Source of the DNA: an uncultured Phycisphaerales bacterium
Lineage (GTDB): Bacteria > Planctomycetota > Phycisphaerae > Phycisphaerales > UBA1924
Reading direction: 5' to 3'
Length of the DNA stretch: 37,607 nt
Assembly (NCBI GenBank): GCA_937995595.1
Contig: CALKJW010000017.1
Location: 1-37,607 of the forward strand
Shown: in pieces, positions 15,986 to 23,679 of the stretch
Numbering within the stretch: position 1 is the first letter of the stretch
Layout of the letters: every line of letters starts with the position of its first letter
Notes under the pieces: model-generated
Told to the model about the DNA's origin: nothing
Seen by the model: only the letters and a program-made list of their open reading frames with translations
Database searches by the model: none
Program-made: the position numbers and the translations under genes

Positions 15986-17476
15986 ATGACCACCGCCGTG
16001 AACCGACCCGTCTCGCCCTCGACCCCGGCCGCCGCGCCCACCGCCGGACAGCAACTGTTCGCCAGCCCCGCGCTGCACGCGGCGATCGACGCGGCCGTCG
16101 CCGAGGTTCGTCGGCACAGCGCGACGATCACGGATATCCGCCCGCCGCGCGAGGACCTCAAGGTGTCCTACGACGCGCTGCTCAAGGAGGCCGCGGATCT
16201 TCGCGGCCGCGCGCTGCTCTACCCCTACCTCGGATCCGGCGTCGGCAACGGCGCGCTGGTCGAACTGCTCGACGGCTCGGTCAAGTGGGACATGATCACC
16301 GGCATCGGCGTGCACTTCTTCGGCCACTCGGACCCCGAGACGGTCCGCGCGTCGATGCTCGGCGCGGCGGAGGACACGCTCCAGAACGGCAACCTGCTCT
16401 CCAACAACGCGCCGTACGAGTTCGCGCGCGTCCTGCTCGACGAAGCGCGGAAGGGCAGCCGGCTCAAGTACTGCTTCGCGACCACCTCCGGCTGCATGGC
16501 CAACGAGAACGCGATCAAGATCTGCTACCAGAAGCACGCCCCCGCCTCGCGCGTCATCGCCTTCAAGGACTGCTTCATGGGCCGGTCGGTGACGATGAGC
16601 CAGATCGGCGACGCCGCGGCCAACCGCGTCGGCATCCCGCTCTCGACGCAGGTCGACTACATGCCGTTCTTCGACGCCGCGGCGGCCAGGTGCATGAGCG
16701 CGGGCGACGTGTCGGGCACGACACGGTTCATCGACATGGCGGTCTGGCACCTCCGGCAGTACGTGGAGCGGTACCCGAAGCAGCACGCGTGCTTCATCTT
16801 CGAACTGGTGCAGGGCGAGGGCGGGTTCAACACCGCGCCGCGCGAGTTCTTCGCCGCGCTCATGGACGTCTGCAGGGCCTGTTCGATCGCCGTGTGGGAC
16901 GACGAGATCCAGAGTTTCGGCCGCACCGAGTCGATGTTCGCCTACGACGCGCTGAACCTCGGCGAGTACGTCGACGTCTTCTGCGTCGGCAAGATGACGC
17001 AGGCGTGCGCCACGCTCTACACCGAGGAGTACAACCCCGGCCCGGGCCTGCTCTCGGGCACGTTCACCAGCAGCGGCCCGGCATTCCGCATCGGCACCAG
17101 CGTGCTGGAGCGCCTGCGCGACGGGAACTGGTACGGGCCGAGCGGCGCGTTCGCGCGGCACCACGCGGCGTTCGCGCAGCAGGTGCGGGCCCTCGCGGCG
17201 AAGCACCCCGAGTGGTTCCCGAGTGCGCCCGACGTGCCCGACATCGTCGGCGGCACGGGGGGCATGATGCGGTTCACGCCCTTTGGCGGCAAGAAGGACA
17301 GGGTCACGAAACTGTGCAGGCACCTGTTCGACGCGGGCGTGCTGGTGTTCTACTGCGGGCACGGGCCGTACCACGTCCGCATGCTCCCCCCGCTGCCGGT
17401 GTTCGACGGGCGGGACTGGCCGCGGGTCTTCGCGTGCATCGAGAAGGGCATGGCGGCCGCCGCGGCGGAGGAGTGA
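15986..17476 (+). CDS. Class III PLP aminotransferase, acetylornithine/succinylornithine type
   Basis: A 496-residue class III aminotransferase. The PLP lysine is Lys336 (FCVGKMTQAC), the preceding acidic motif is VWDDEIQSFGRTE, and the substrate/phosphate-binding stretch FATTSGCMANENAIK is intact. It is longer than ArgD/AstC (about 400), with about 90 extra residues at the N-terminus. In context it is the likely AstC step, succinylornithine to succinylglutamate semialdehyde. Lysine or other omega-amino acid transaminase activity is an alternative that cannot be excluded. A TAGCAT box at 15937-15942 and CGGAG before the ATG are consistent with a local promoter and ribosome site. Confidence 0.8.
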   Translation: MTTAVNRPVSPSTPAAAPTAGQQLFASPALHAAIDAAVAEVRRHSATITDIRPPREDLKVSYDALLKEAADLRGRALLYPYLGSGVGNGALVELLDGSVKWDMITGIGVHFFGHSDPETVRASMLGAAEDTLQNGNLLSNNAPYEFARVLLDEARKGSRLKYCFATTSGCMANENAIKICYQKHAPASRVIAFKDCFMGRSVTMSQIGDAAANRVGIPLSTQVDYMPFFDAAAARCMSAGDVSGTTRFIDMAVWHLRQYVERYPKQHACFIFELVQGEGGFNTAPREFFAALMDVCRACSIAVWDDEIQSFGRTESMFAYDALNLGEYVDVFCVGKMTQACATLYTEEYNPGPGLLSGTFTSSGPAFRIGTSVLERLRDGNWYGPSGAFARHHAAFAQQVRALAAKHPEWFPSAPDVPDIVGGTGGMMRFTPFGGKKDRVTKLCRHLFDAGVLVFYCGHGPYHVRMLPPLPVFDGRDWPRVFACIEKGMAAAAAEE

Positions 17477-17497
17477 GCCGGCGTCGCAAAGGAGGCG

Positions 17498-17655
17498 TTT
17501 CTCGCAGAGGCGCGGAGGCGCAGAGTTTCAGACCGACACGACAAGCATCGATTCATCGCGAGCGAGAAGGCCTTTCGTTCCCGGATCCGGCAGAACCCTG
17601 TCGCGATTGCTGCCAGTATGTCTCATCCTCCGCGCCCCCAGCGCCTCTGCGAGAA
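17498..17655. repeat. Long-range inverted repeat of CGCAGAG type between aminotransferase and astA
   Basis: The left arm 17498-17525 begins TTTCTCGCAGAGGCGC. The right arm 17628-17655 is its inverted counterpart, ending GCGCCTCTGCGAGAA. Fifteen bases at the outer ends match perfectly and the rest is imperfect. About 100 bases separate the arms. The gap 17477-17719 is otherwise non-coding. A weaker pair of similar arms occurs at 14470-14490 and 14578-14604. Confidence 0.6.
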
Positions 17656-17719
17656 CCCCTTTCCCGGTGCACAGGAAGGGTCGCGGGGACCGCCGTAGCA
17701 TCGCCCACAGGAGGCCCCC

Positions 17720-18955
17720 GTGTTCCTGATCCGCCGAGCCAAGATCGAGGACGTCCCCACGCTCTACAAACTGGCGCGGATGGTTCACTTCATCAACCTT
17801 CCCGCCGACAAGGACCTGATCAGCGAGAAGGTCCTCCGCTCGCGCCAGAGTTTCATGAGCCTTGCCAAGGGCGGCGGCGACGGCGCGGGCAAGCCCGCGC
17901 GCGGCGCGCCAACCGCGCGCGCCAAGCCCGCCCGCGCCGGCACGCCCGGCATGAACGACGGCTCCGCCTCCGCCGCCCAGCGGTCCGACCTTTTCATGTT
18001 CGCCCTCGAAGACGCGGAGTCCGGCGGCGTGCTGGGCACCAGCCAGTTGATCTCCGCCATGGGCGGGCCGGGGGCGCCCAACGTCGCGCTGCGTCTCTCC
18101 CGCCGCGAGATGTTCAGCCAGTCGCTCCAGCAGGGCATGACGCACATCACCGCGCAGATCGAACTCGACGAGTCCGGCCCGACCGAGATCGGCGGCCTCA
18201 TCCTGCAGCCCTCGTACCGCGGCCACAAGGAGAAACTCGGCCGATTCCTCTCGCACGTCCGGTTCCACTTCATCGCGCTGCACCGCGATCGCTTCTCCGA
18301 CCGCATCCTCGCCGAGATGATGGGCGCGATCACGCACCAGGGTGAGGGCGGCGGCAACACGCTGTGGGAGTACCTCGGCCGACGCTTCATCAACCTGACC
18401 TACCTCGAAGCCGACCGCTTCTGCCAGCACTCCAAGGAGTTCATCACCGCGCTCATGCCGCGCGAGGAGATCTATCTGACGCTCCTGCCGCCCGAGGCAC
18501 GCGGCGTGATCGCGCAGGTCGGCCCGGAGACGCTGCCCGCGCGCCGCATGCTCGAGAAACTCGGCTTTGCCTACCGCGACCGCATCGACCCGTTCGACGG
18601 CGGCCCGCACCTCGAAGCGCGGACCGACGAACTCGAACCGGTCCGCGCCACCTTCACCGCGCCGCTCGACGCCGCGGCGGCCGACGAGGACTGCCGCGAG
18701 TTCGGCATCGTCAGCGCGACCGACTCCGAGGGCGAGTTCCGCGCCGTGCAGACCAACTACGCGTTCCGCGGCGGCAGGGTCGGGATCCCCGCCGCGGCGA
18801 GGAAGGCGCTCGACTGCGCCGCGGACGCGACGCTCGGCGTCACGCCCTACGACGCCGCGCACCCGCGCGGAAACTCGGGCCGGAAGCGGCCCGGCAGCGG
18901 CGCGTCCAAACCGAGATCCGGCGTCAAGGCGCCGAGCGGGGGCAAGCGCCGATGA
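17720..18955 (+). CDS. astA: Arginine/ornithine N-succinyltransferase
   Basis: First step of the AST catabolic pathway: transfer of succinyl from succinyl-CoA to the alpha-amino group of arginine (or ornithine in some homologues). The N-terminus MFLIRRAKIEDVPTLYKLAR is the GNAT-like AstA opening. The centre has GGLILQPSYRGHKEKLGRFLSHVRF and the GxNTLWEYLGRRF motif, followed by MPREEIYLTLLP. The protein is 411 residues against about 340, through a low-complexity Ala/Arg/Gly insertion (about 51-89) and a basic Lys/Arg-rich tail. The GTG start has GGAGG 8 bases upstream and a TAGCAT box at 17696-17701. It overlaps astD by four bases (ATGA). Confidence 0.88.
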   Translation: MFLIRRAKIEDVPTLYKLARMVHFINLPADKDLISEKVLRSRQSFMSLAKGGGDGAGKPARGAPTARAKPARAGTPGMNDGSASAAQRSDLFMFALEDAESGGVLGTSQLISAMGGPGAPNVALRLSRREMFSQSLQQGMTHITAQIELDESGPTEIGGLILQPSYRGHKEKLGRFLSHVRFHFIALHRDRFSDRILAEMMGAITHQGEGGGNTLWEYLGRRFINLTYLEADRFCQHSKEFITALMPREEIYLTLLPPEARGVIAQVGPETLPARRMLEKLGFAYRDRIDPFDGGPHLEARTDELEPVRATFTAPLDAAAADEDCREFGIVSATDSEGEFRAVQTNYAFRGGRVGIPAAARKALDCAADATLGVTPYDAAHPRGNSGRKRPGSGASKPRSGVKAPSGGKRR

Positions 18956-20553
18956 CGACCAACCGGCACCACCCCTCGCTCTCGCACTCGCCCAGCGACC
19001 TGATCGGCGGCGAGTGGGTCGCGCTCGGCGCGGGCGGCCGCGGCGCGGTCAAACTCGAATCGCACAACCCCGCGCGGCCGCTGGAGGTCGTCTGGTCGGG
19101 CGGCACGCGCGTGGGGCACGTCGACGCCGCGGTGGCCGCGGCCCGCCGCGCCGCGCCCGCGTGGGCCGCGTGGGGGCGCGACAGCCGCTTCAACGTGCTG
19201 CGCAGGTTCGCCGATCTGTGCAAGGCCAACGCCGCGAGGATGGCCGAACTGATCTGCGACGAGACCGGCAAGGCGATGTGGGAGGCCAGGGGCGAGGCCG
19301 GCGCGCTGGCCAGCAAGGTCGACATCACGCTCGACGCCTCGCCCATCGGCGGCCTGCGCCGCGTGGAGGGGTACGAGGTCGAGGTCGGGCCGCAGCGCAT
19401 CGGCCGGTGCTGGTTCCGCCCGCACGGCGTGATGGCCGTCGTCGGACCGTTCAACTTCCCCGCGCACCTGCCCAACGGCCACATCGTCCCCGCGCTGGCG
19501 ATGGGCAACACCGTCGTGTTCAAGCCCAGCGACAAGGCGCCCGCGGTCGGCCAGTTGCTGGTCGAACTGCTCGCCGAGGCGCTGGCGAAGGAGAACGCGC
19601 CCGACAAGGGGCGCGGCGTGGTGAACCTCGTGCAGGGCGGCGCGGAGATCGCCTCCGCGCTCGTGTCGCACGAAGACATCGACGGCATCCTCTTCACCGG
19701 CTCGTGGCCCGTGGGCCGGCGCATCATGGAGGCCAACCTCGACCGCCCGGGCCGGCTGGTCGCGCTGGAGATGGGCGGCAACAACGCCGCGGTGGTGATG
19801 GACGACGCCGACCTGCGGCAGGCCGCGATCGAGGTCGTGCGCTGCGCGTTCAACACCACCGGCCAGCGCTGCACCTGCACGCGCCGCGTGATCGTCCACG
19901 AGGCCGTGGCCGACAACTTCCTGCGCGCGGTCTGCACGTGCGCGTCGAGGCTGGTCATCGGCGACCCGCACGCCAGGCAGCCCGTCTTCATGGGCCCGAT
20001 CATCCGGCGCGAGGCTCGCGACGCCGTGCTCGACTTCCAGGCCCGCGCCAGAAAGGCCGGCGCGCAGGTCGTGCTCGAGGCCGCGCCGCGCGCCACGCGC
20101 GGCGAGAGCGACGGCTGGTACGTCTCGCCGGGCGTCATGCTCGTCGACCGATTCACCAGTGCGCCCGCCGCGACGCGCGGCTTCGACCCCGGCTGCGACG
20201 AAGAGGTCTTCGGCCCCCTGCTGCGCATGACCACCGTCGGTTCGCTCGACGATGCGATCGAGCAGGCCGGCGCGACGCGTTTCGGCCTGGCCGCGTCGAT
20301 CTTCACCCGTTCGCAGGAGTCGGCGCAGCGCTTCATGGCCGCGGTGCGCTGCGGGTGCATCAACATCAACAACGGCACCGCCGGCGCGTCGAGCAAACTC
20401 CCCTTCGGCGGGCTGGGCCTCTCGGGCAACCACCGCCCCGCGGCGAGTTTCTCGCTGGACTACTGCGCCTACCCCGTCGCCGGCATGATCGAGCGCGGCC
20501 CCGCCGCGGCGCTGGCCGACGGCATGACCTTCGACGACGCGTGGCTGGAGTGA
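18952..20553 (+). CDS. astD: Succinylglutamate-semialdehyde dehydrogenase
   Basis: NAD-dependent aldehyde dehydrogenase that oxidises N-succinylglutamate semialdehyde to N-succinylglutamate. The catalytic nucleophile is Cys307 (NTTGQRCTCTRR) and the general base is Glu273 (VALEMGGNN). Cofactor-binding motifs include VGPFNFPAHLPNGH and FKPSDKAP. The RCTCTRR and GWYVSPGVMLVD patterns match the AstD subgroup rather than generic ALDHs. It is 533 residues against about 490, mainly by an N-terminal extension and a short insert. The ATG overlaps the astA stop, so the two are translationally coupled. Confidence 0.88.
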   Translation: MTTNRHHPSLSHSPSDLIGGEWVALGAGGRGAVKLESHNPARPLEVVWSGGTRVGHVDAAVAAARRAAPAWAAWGRDSRFNVLRRFADLCKANAARMAELICDETGKAMWEARGEAGALASKVDITLDASPIGGLRRVEGYEVEVGPQRIGRCWFRPHGVMAVVGPFNFPAHLPNGHIVPALAMGNTVVFKPSDKAPAVGQLLVELLAEALAKENAPDKGRGVVNLVQGGAEIASALVSHEDIDGILFTGSWPVGRRIMEANLDRPGRLVALEMGGNNAAVVMDDADLRQAAIEVVRCAFNTTGQRCTCTRRVIVHEAVADNFLRAVCTCASRLVIGDPHARQPVFMGPIIRREARDAVLDFQARARKAGAQVVLEAAPRATRGESDGWYVSPGVMLVDRFTSAPAATRGFDPGCDEEVFGPLLRMTTVGSLDDAIEQAGATRFGLAASIFTRSQESAQRFMAAVRCGCININNGTAGASSKLPFGGLGLSGNHRPAASFSLDYCAYPVAGMIERGPAAALADGMTFDDAWLE

Positions 20554-20640
20554 ACGTACCGCCACCGCGGGCCGGTCCGCGGCATCCAAGGCGCGCGGTC
20601 GGCGCGCGGCTCGAAAGGCGGGCCTGAATCCGCCGCGGCC

Positions 20641-20646
20641 TACGAT
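20641..20646 (+). promoter_or_regulatory. Putative -10 box of folE2 (TACGAT)
   Basis: TACGAT lies 9 bases before the ATG at 20656. The hexamer is identical to the one before the ThiF-like gene. It supports the upstream start; a Shine-Dalgarno-like AAAGGGGAG at 20676-20684 argues for a downstream start instead. Confidence 0.35.
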
Positions 20647-20655
20647 GCGATAGCC

Positions 20656-21585
20656 ATGAGGCAGAAGAACACACGAAAGGGGAGCAACGTGGTGAGCATG
20701 AAGACTCCCGCCCCGCAGCGGCCGGCGTCGCCCGAGGTGGTGAAGCGTCCGCTGGCCGTGGGCATGCCCGACGTGCAGGCCTCCGGCGATACGCGGCAGG
20801 TTCCGATCGACAAGGTCGGCGTGAAGGACGTGACCTACCCCATCCGGCTGCGCGTGCCGGGCGAGTACGCCGCGATGTTCGGCGCCACCGAGCAGACGAC
20901 GGTCGCGACGATCAGCATGTACGTCTCGCTCCCGCACTACCAGAAGGGCACGCACATGTCGCGCTTCCTCGAGGTGCTCAACGAGCACGCGGGGCTGGGC
21001 GCGCCGGGACCGATCTCGCCCGAGGAGATCCCGCAGATCACCGCGGCGATCCGCGAGCGGCTCGACGCCGAGGAGGCGCACTTCGAGGCCGAGTTCACCT
21101 ACTTCATCCCCAAGAAGGCGCCGGTCACCGGCGCGGTGGGTCTGATGGACTACAAGGTGACGTTCTCGTGCACATCCAGCCGCACCGGCGCGACCGACGA
21201 CTTCGTCATGGGCGTGATGGCCCCCGGCGCGAGCCTGTGCCCGTGCTCGAAGGAGATCAGCGCGTACGGCGCGCACAACCAGCGGTGCCTGGTCGAGGCT
21301 CGCGTCCGCGTCGAGGGCCGGCTGTGGATCGAGGAACTCGCCGAGATCATCGAGAAGTCCGTCTCGTGCCCGGTCTACGCGGTGCTCAAACGCCCGGACG
21401 AGAAGTTCGTGACCGAGGCCGCGTACGACAACCCCAAGTTTGTCGAGGACATCATCCGAGACCTGGCGCTGGGGCTGGAGGCCGAGGACCGCGTGACGTG
21501 GTACTCGATCAGTTCGGAGAACTTCGAGTCGATCCACAACCACAACGCCTACGCCGAGATCACGCGCGACAAGCGCGCGGGGTGA
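20656..21585 (+). CDS. folE2: GTP cyclohydrolase FolE2 (type IB)
   Basis: Converts GTP to 7,8-dihydroneopterin triphosphate, the entry to folate and possibly queuosine synthesis. FolE2 replaces the zinc-dependent FolE in many bacteria and can use other metals. Diagnostic parts are VGVKDVTYPIRL, SLPHYQKGTHMSRFLEVL, the cysteine motif MAPGASLCPCSKEIS and the C-terminal SSENFESIHNHNAYAEI. The size (309 residues from this start) is normal to slightly long. ATG 20656 follows a -10-like box, whereas GTG 20689/20692 and ATG 20698 follow AAAGGGGAG. The true N-terminus is therefore uncertain by up to 14 residues. It stands between the ast-type genes and rpsL. Confidence 0.92.
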   Translation: MRQKNTRKGSNVVSMKTPAPQRPASPEVVKRPLAVGMPDVQASGDTRQVPIDKVGVKDVTYPIRLRVPGEYAAMFGATEQTTVATISMYVSLPHYQKGTHMSRFLEVLNEHAGLGAPGPISPEEIPQITAAIRERLDAEEAHFEAEFTYFIPKKAPVTGAVGLMDYKVTFSCTSSRTGATDDFVMGVMAPGASLCPCSKEISAYGAHNQRCLVEARVRVEGRLWIEELAEIIEKSVSCPVYAVLKRPDEKFVTEAAYDNPKFVEDIIRDLALGLEAEDRVTWYSISSENFESIHNHNAYAEITRDKRAG

Positions 21586-21714
21586 GACAAGTTCCGAGTG
21601 CGCAGACAGGCGTGCCGAAGGGCCATCGCCCGTCGGACCCGGCTGCACGGTTGCAGGTCGAAACGAGGGACCGTTTCCGTCCTCGCGGGTGAGCCGACCT
21701 CCAGACTTCGCCGT

Positions 21715-21750
21715 CCGCACTCCGCAATCCCGCGTTCCGCACTGAGCACT
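21715..21750. repeat. Degenerate heptad array upstream of rpsL
   Basis: Units CCGCACT, CCGCAAT, CCCGCGTT (8 bases), CCGCACT and GAGCACT run in tandem. The array is related to the one before fumC at 753-787. It sits in the 289-base gap 21586-21874, which also holds the rpsL promoter; the rest shows nothing recognisable. Confidence 0.5.
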
Positions 21751-21805
21751 CACCAACTGTTTGGGACCAGATAGGGTCTCCCGCGATTCCTCCCCGCCCC
21801 GGCCC

Positions 21806-21833
21806 TTGCCTAACAGCGGCCCGCCGCTACACT
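21806..21833 (+). promoter_or_regulatory. Sigma-70-type promoter of rpsL
   Basis: TTGCCT (21806-21811), a 16-base spacer and TACACT (21828-21833). The predicted start of transcription, about 21840, gives a leader of roughly 35 bases to the ATG at 21875. Confidence 0.55.
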
Positions 21834-21874
21834 TTCGGCCCGGCTTTGAGACCCGTTACGGACCCGGAATCGCC

Positions 21875-22246
21875 ATGCCCACGATCAACCAACTGATTCG
21901 CAAGCCCCGCACGCCCATCCGCGCCAAGTCGCGCGTCCGCGACCTTGACGAGTGCCCGCAGAAGCGCGGCGTGTGCATCCAGGTCAAGACCGTCACCCCC
22001 AAGAAGCCCAACTCCGCGCTCCGCAAGGTGTGCAAGGTCCGCCTCTCCAACGGCAAGGAAGTCACCGCCTACATCGGTGGCGAGGGCCACAACCTGCAGG
22101 AGCACTCGATCGTCCTCGTCCGCGGCGGCCGCGTGCGCGACCTTCCCGGCGTGCGCTACCACGTCGTCCGTGGCACGCTCGACTGCCTCGGCGTCGAGAA
22201 GCGCAAGCAGGGCCGCTCGAAGTACGGCGCGAAGAAGGGCAAGTAA
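21875..22246 (+). CDS. rpsL: 30S ribosomal protein S12
   Basis: A 123-residue decoding-centre protein. It begins [12 protein letters not shown] and contains [33 protein letters not shown] and [13 protein letters not shown]. An in-frame upstream extension to 21761 is rejected because S12 homology starts exactly at 21875. Position 43 is lysine as usual, but position 88, lysine in E. coli (RVKDLPG), is arginine here (RVRDLPG, codon CGC at 22136-22138). The same change is a known streptomycin-resistance substitution in other bacteria. It is followed by rpsG after 117 bases, as in the str operon. Confidence 0.97.
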   Translation: MPTINQLIRKPRTPIRAKSRVRDLDECPQKRGVCIQVKTVTPKKPNSALRKVCKVRLSNGKEVTAYIGGEGHNLQEHSIVLVRGGRVRDLPGVRYHVVRGTLDCLGVEKRKQGRSKYGAKKGK

Positions 22247-22281
22247 GCGAACCACAGGGGCGGCGGGGATAGGCAAGTAAT

Positions 22282-22307
22282 CGCCCGGTGCTCGCCAGGC
22301 ACGGGCG
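22282..22307 (+). other. Hairpin in the rpsL-rpsG spacer
   Basis: CGCCC with a bulged G and GTGC pairs with GCAC and GGGCG around the loop TCGCCAG. In E. coli S7 regulates its operon by binding the S12-S7 intercistronic RNA, so this hairpin is a candidate for the same role. No sequence match to the known S7 site is claimed. Confidence 0.4.
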
Positions 22308-22363
22308 GTGAACAGACGGCCGCGGCAGACCGCCGCGGCGGATGAGCCCAAGGAGATTCGACG

Positions 22364-22858
22364 ATGGCAGGCAGAATCACCGCCGCGGACACGCAACTCC
22401 GCCCCGACCCCCGCTTCAACGACACGGTGCTCTCGCGGTTCATCAACTGCGTGATGCGCGACGGCCAGAAGGCCACCGCGCAGCGCGTCGTGTACGAGGC
22501 GATGGACATCATCCAGGAGAAGTTGGGCAAGGAGACCGACCCCAACGCGCCCAAGGAGGCCATCCAGGTCTTCCAGATGGCCGTCGAGAACGTCAAGCCG
22601 TTCGTCGAGGTCCGCTCCAAGCGCGTCGGCGGCGCGAACTACCAGGTTCCCATCCCCGTGAACCGCAAGCGCCAGCAGTCGCTCGCCTTCCGCTGGATCA
22701 TCACCGCCGCGCGCGAGGAAAAGGGCCGGCCCATGTCCCACCGCCTCGCCGACGAGTTGTACGCCGCGGCACGCAAGGAGGGCAAGGCCATGACCACCCG
22801 CGAGCAGGTGCACCGCATGGCCGAGGCCAACAAGGCCTTCGCCCACTTCGCCCGCTGA
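22364..22858 (+). CDS. rpsG: 30S ribosomal protein S7
   Basis: A 164-residue primary 16S rRNA-binding protein of the small-subunit head, next to the E site. Typical parts include [56 protein letters not shown] and the C-terminal [21 protein letters not shown] lies 9 bases before the ATG. Contrary to the common str-operon order, fusA and tuf do not follow; a strong terminator and an unrelated minus-strand gene come next. Confidence 0.97.
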   Translation: MAGRITAADTQLRPDPRFNDTVLSRFINCVMRDGQKATAQRVVYEAMDIIQEKLGKETDPNAPKEAIQVFQMAVENVKPFVEVRSKRVGGANYQVPIPVNRKRQQSLAFRWIITAAREEKGRPMSHRLADELYAAARKEGKAMTTREQVHRMAEANKAFAHFAR

Positions 22859-22926
22859 TCCGGCGGCTTCGCTTCGGGTATCTCGCCGCTCCGTGGCGAG
22901 TTCGGAACACTGGTTGAAACCCCACA

Positions 22927-22953
22927 GGGCCCGCCGCGCGGCGGGCCCTCTTT
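22927..22953 (+). terminator. Intrinsic terminator after rpsG
   Basis: GGGCCCGCCG and CGGCGGGCCC form a 10-bp perfect stem (22927-22948) followed by TCTTTCATT. It can also serve the convergent GNAT gene. A second hairpin, CTCGCC/GGCGAG at 22882-22900, lies just upstream. Confidence 0.8.
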
Positions 22954-23624
22954 CATTCTCGCCGCCCCGCCCCCTCCCACTCCTCGGCCAACACGCCCCA
23001 CACCAGCGTGTCATCCCAGCCGCGCCCCTCGACCCATCGCTCTTGGCGCAGCCACGCTTCCATCCGCAGGCCGAGTTTCATCGGTACGCGCTGCGACGGC
23101 TCGTTGCCGCCCGCGCAGCGGACATGCACCCGCCGCAGGCCCCACCCACCCGCGCTCTGTGACGCGAACGCCCACGTGAGCAACCCCGCCACCGCCTCGG
23201 AGCACAGCCCCTCGCGCCGACGATCGGGCCGCACCCAGTACCCGATCTCCGCCTCGTGCGCGCCGTGGTTCACCCGGTGCAGGCCCGTCCCGCCGATCAC
23301 CCCGCCGCCCACGCGCTCGAAGATCCCGATGGTGAAGTCGTCGGCCGGGGGCTCGACGCGCTGGCGCGCGGCCCGTTGCCGATCGATCGCCGCGGCGCAC
23401 GCCTCCACCGTCCGGTTGTCGTCGCGCGTCCACGCCAGCCACGGCAGGAACGAGTCCCGATCGACGTCCAGCGCATCCCGCATCGCCTCGGCGTCGTCGG
23501 GCCGCCAGAACCGCAGCACCGGCCGCGCTGTTTCGTGGGCGCCGGGCATTGGCTCGGGCGCTCGCCACGGCGGCGGCGGAACAAGCGGCGCATGCGTGGG
23601 GTTTGTGGGTGTCGCGGCGGTCAT
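22953..23624 (-). CDS. RimJ/RimL-type GNAT N-acetyltransferase
   Basis: A 223-residue acetyl-CoA-dependent acetyltransferase. RFWRPDDAEAMRDALD is the N-terminal strand-helix, IGIFERVGGGVIGGTGLHRVN and EIGYWVRPDRRREGLCSEAV contain the acetyl-CoA-binding motif A (RRxGxxxEA), and NEPSQRVPMKLGLRMEAWLR is the motif B region of the RimJ/RimL family. The probable substrate is a protein N-terminus or a small amine, and this cannot be decided. The start at 23624 is preferred to 23705, which would overlap the divergent ThiF gene. TTGACG on the minus strand (23659-23654) may be its -35. Confidence 0.82.
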   Translation of the reverse strand: MTAATPTNPTHAPLVPPPPWRAPEPMPGAHETARPVLRFWRPDDAEAMRDALDVDRDSFLPWLAWTRDDNRTVEACAAAIDRQRAARQRVEPPADDFTIGIFERVGGGVIGGTGLHRVNHGAHEAEIGYWVRPDRRREGLCSEAVAGLLTWAFASQSAGGWGLRRVHVRCAGGNEPSQRVPMKLGLRMEAWLRQERWVEGRGWDDTLVWGVLAEEWEGAGRRE

Positions 23625-23667
23625 CGCCCAAGGATCGTGACGCGGCCTCGGCCCGTCAAGCCGCGTG

Positions 23668-23673
23668 TACGAT
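23668..23673 (+). promoter_or_regulatory. Putative -10 box of the ThiF-like gene (TACGAT)
   Basis: TACGAT ends 6 bases before the GTG at 23680, supporting that codon over the GTG at 23665, which would lie upstream of the box. Confidence 0.4.
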
Positions 23674-23679
23674 TGCCGC

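Noticed and set aside
18847-21756. 969-residue minus-strand reading frame opposite astD and folE2
   Set aside because: Composition is Arg/Ala/His-rich with no motif, and the plus strand encodes clear enzymes over the same span.
21761-21874. N-terminal extension of S12
   Set aside because: S12 is highly conserved and begins at [10 protein letters not shown]; the upstream codons overlap the promoter.
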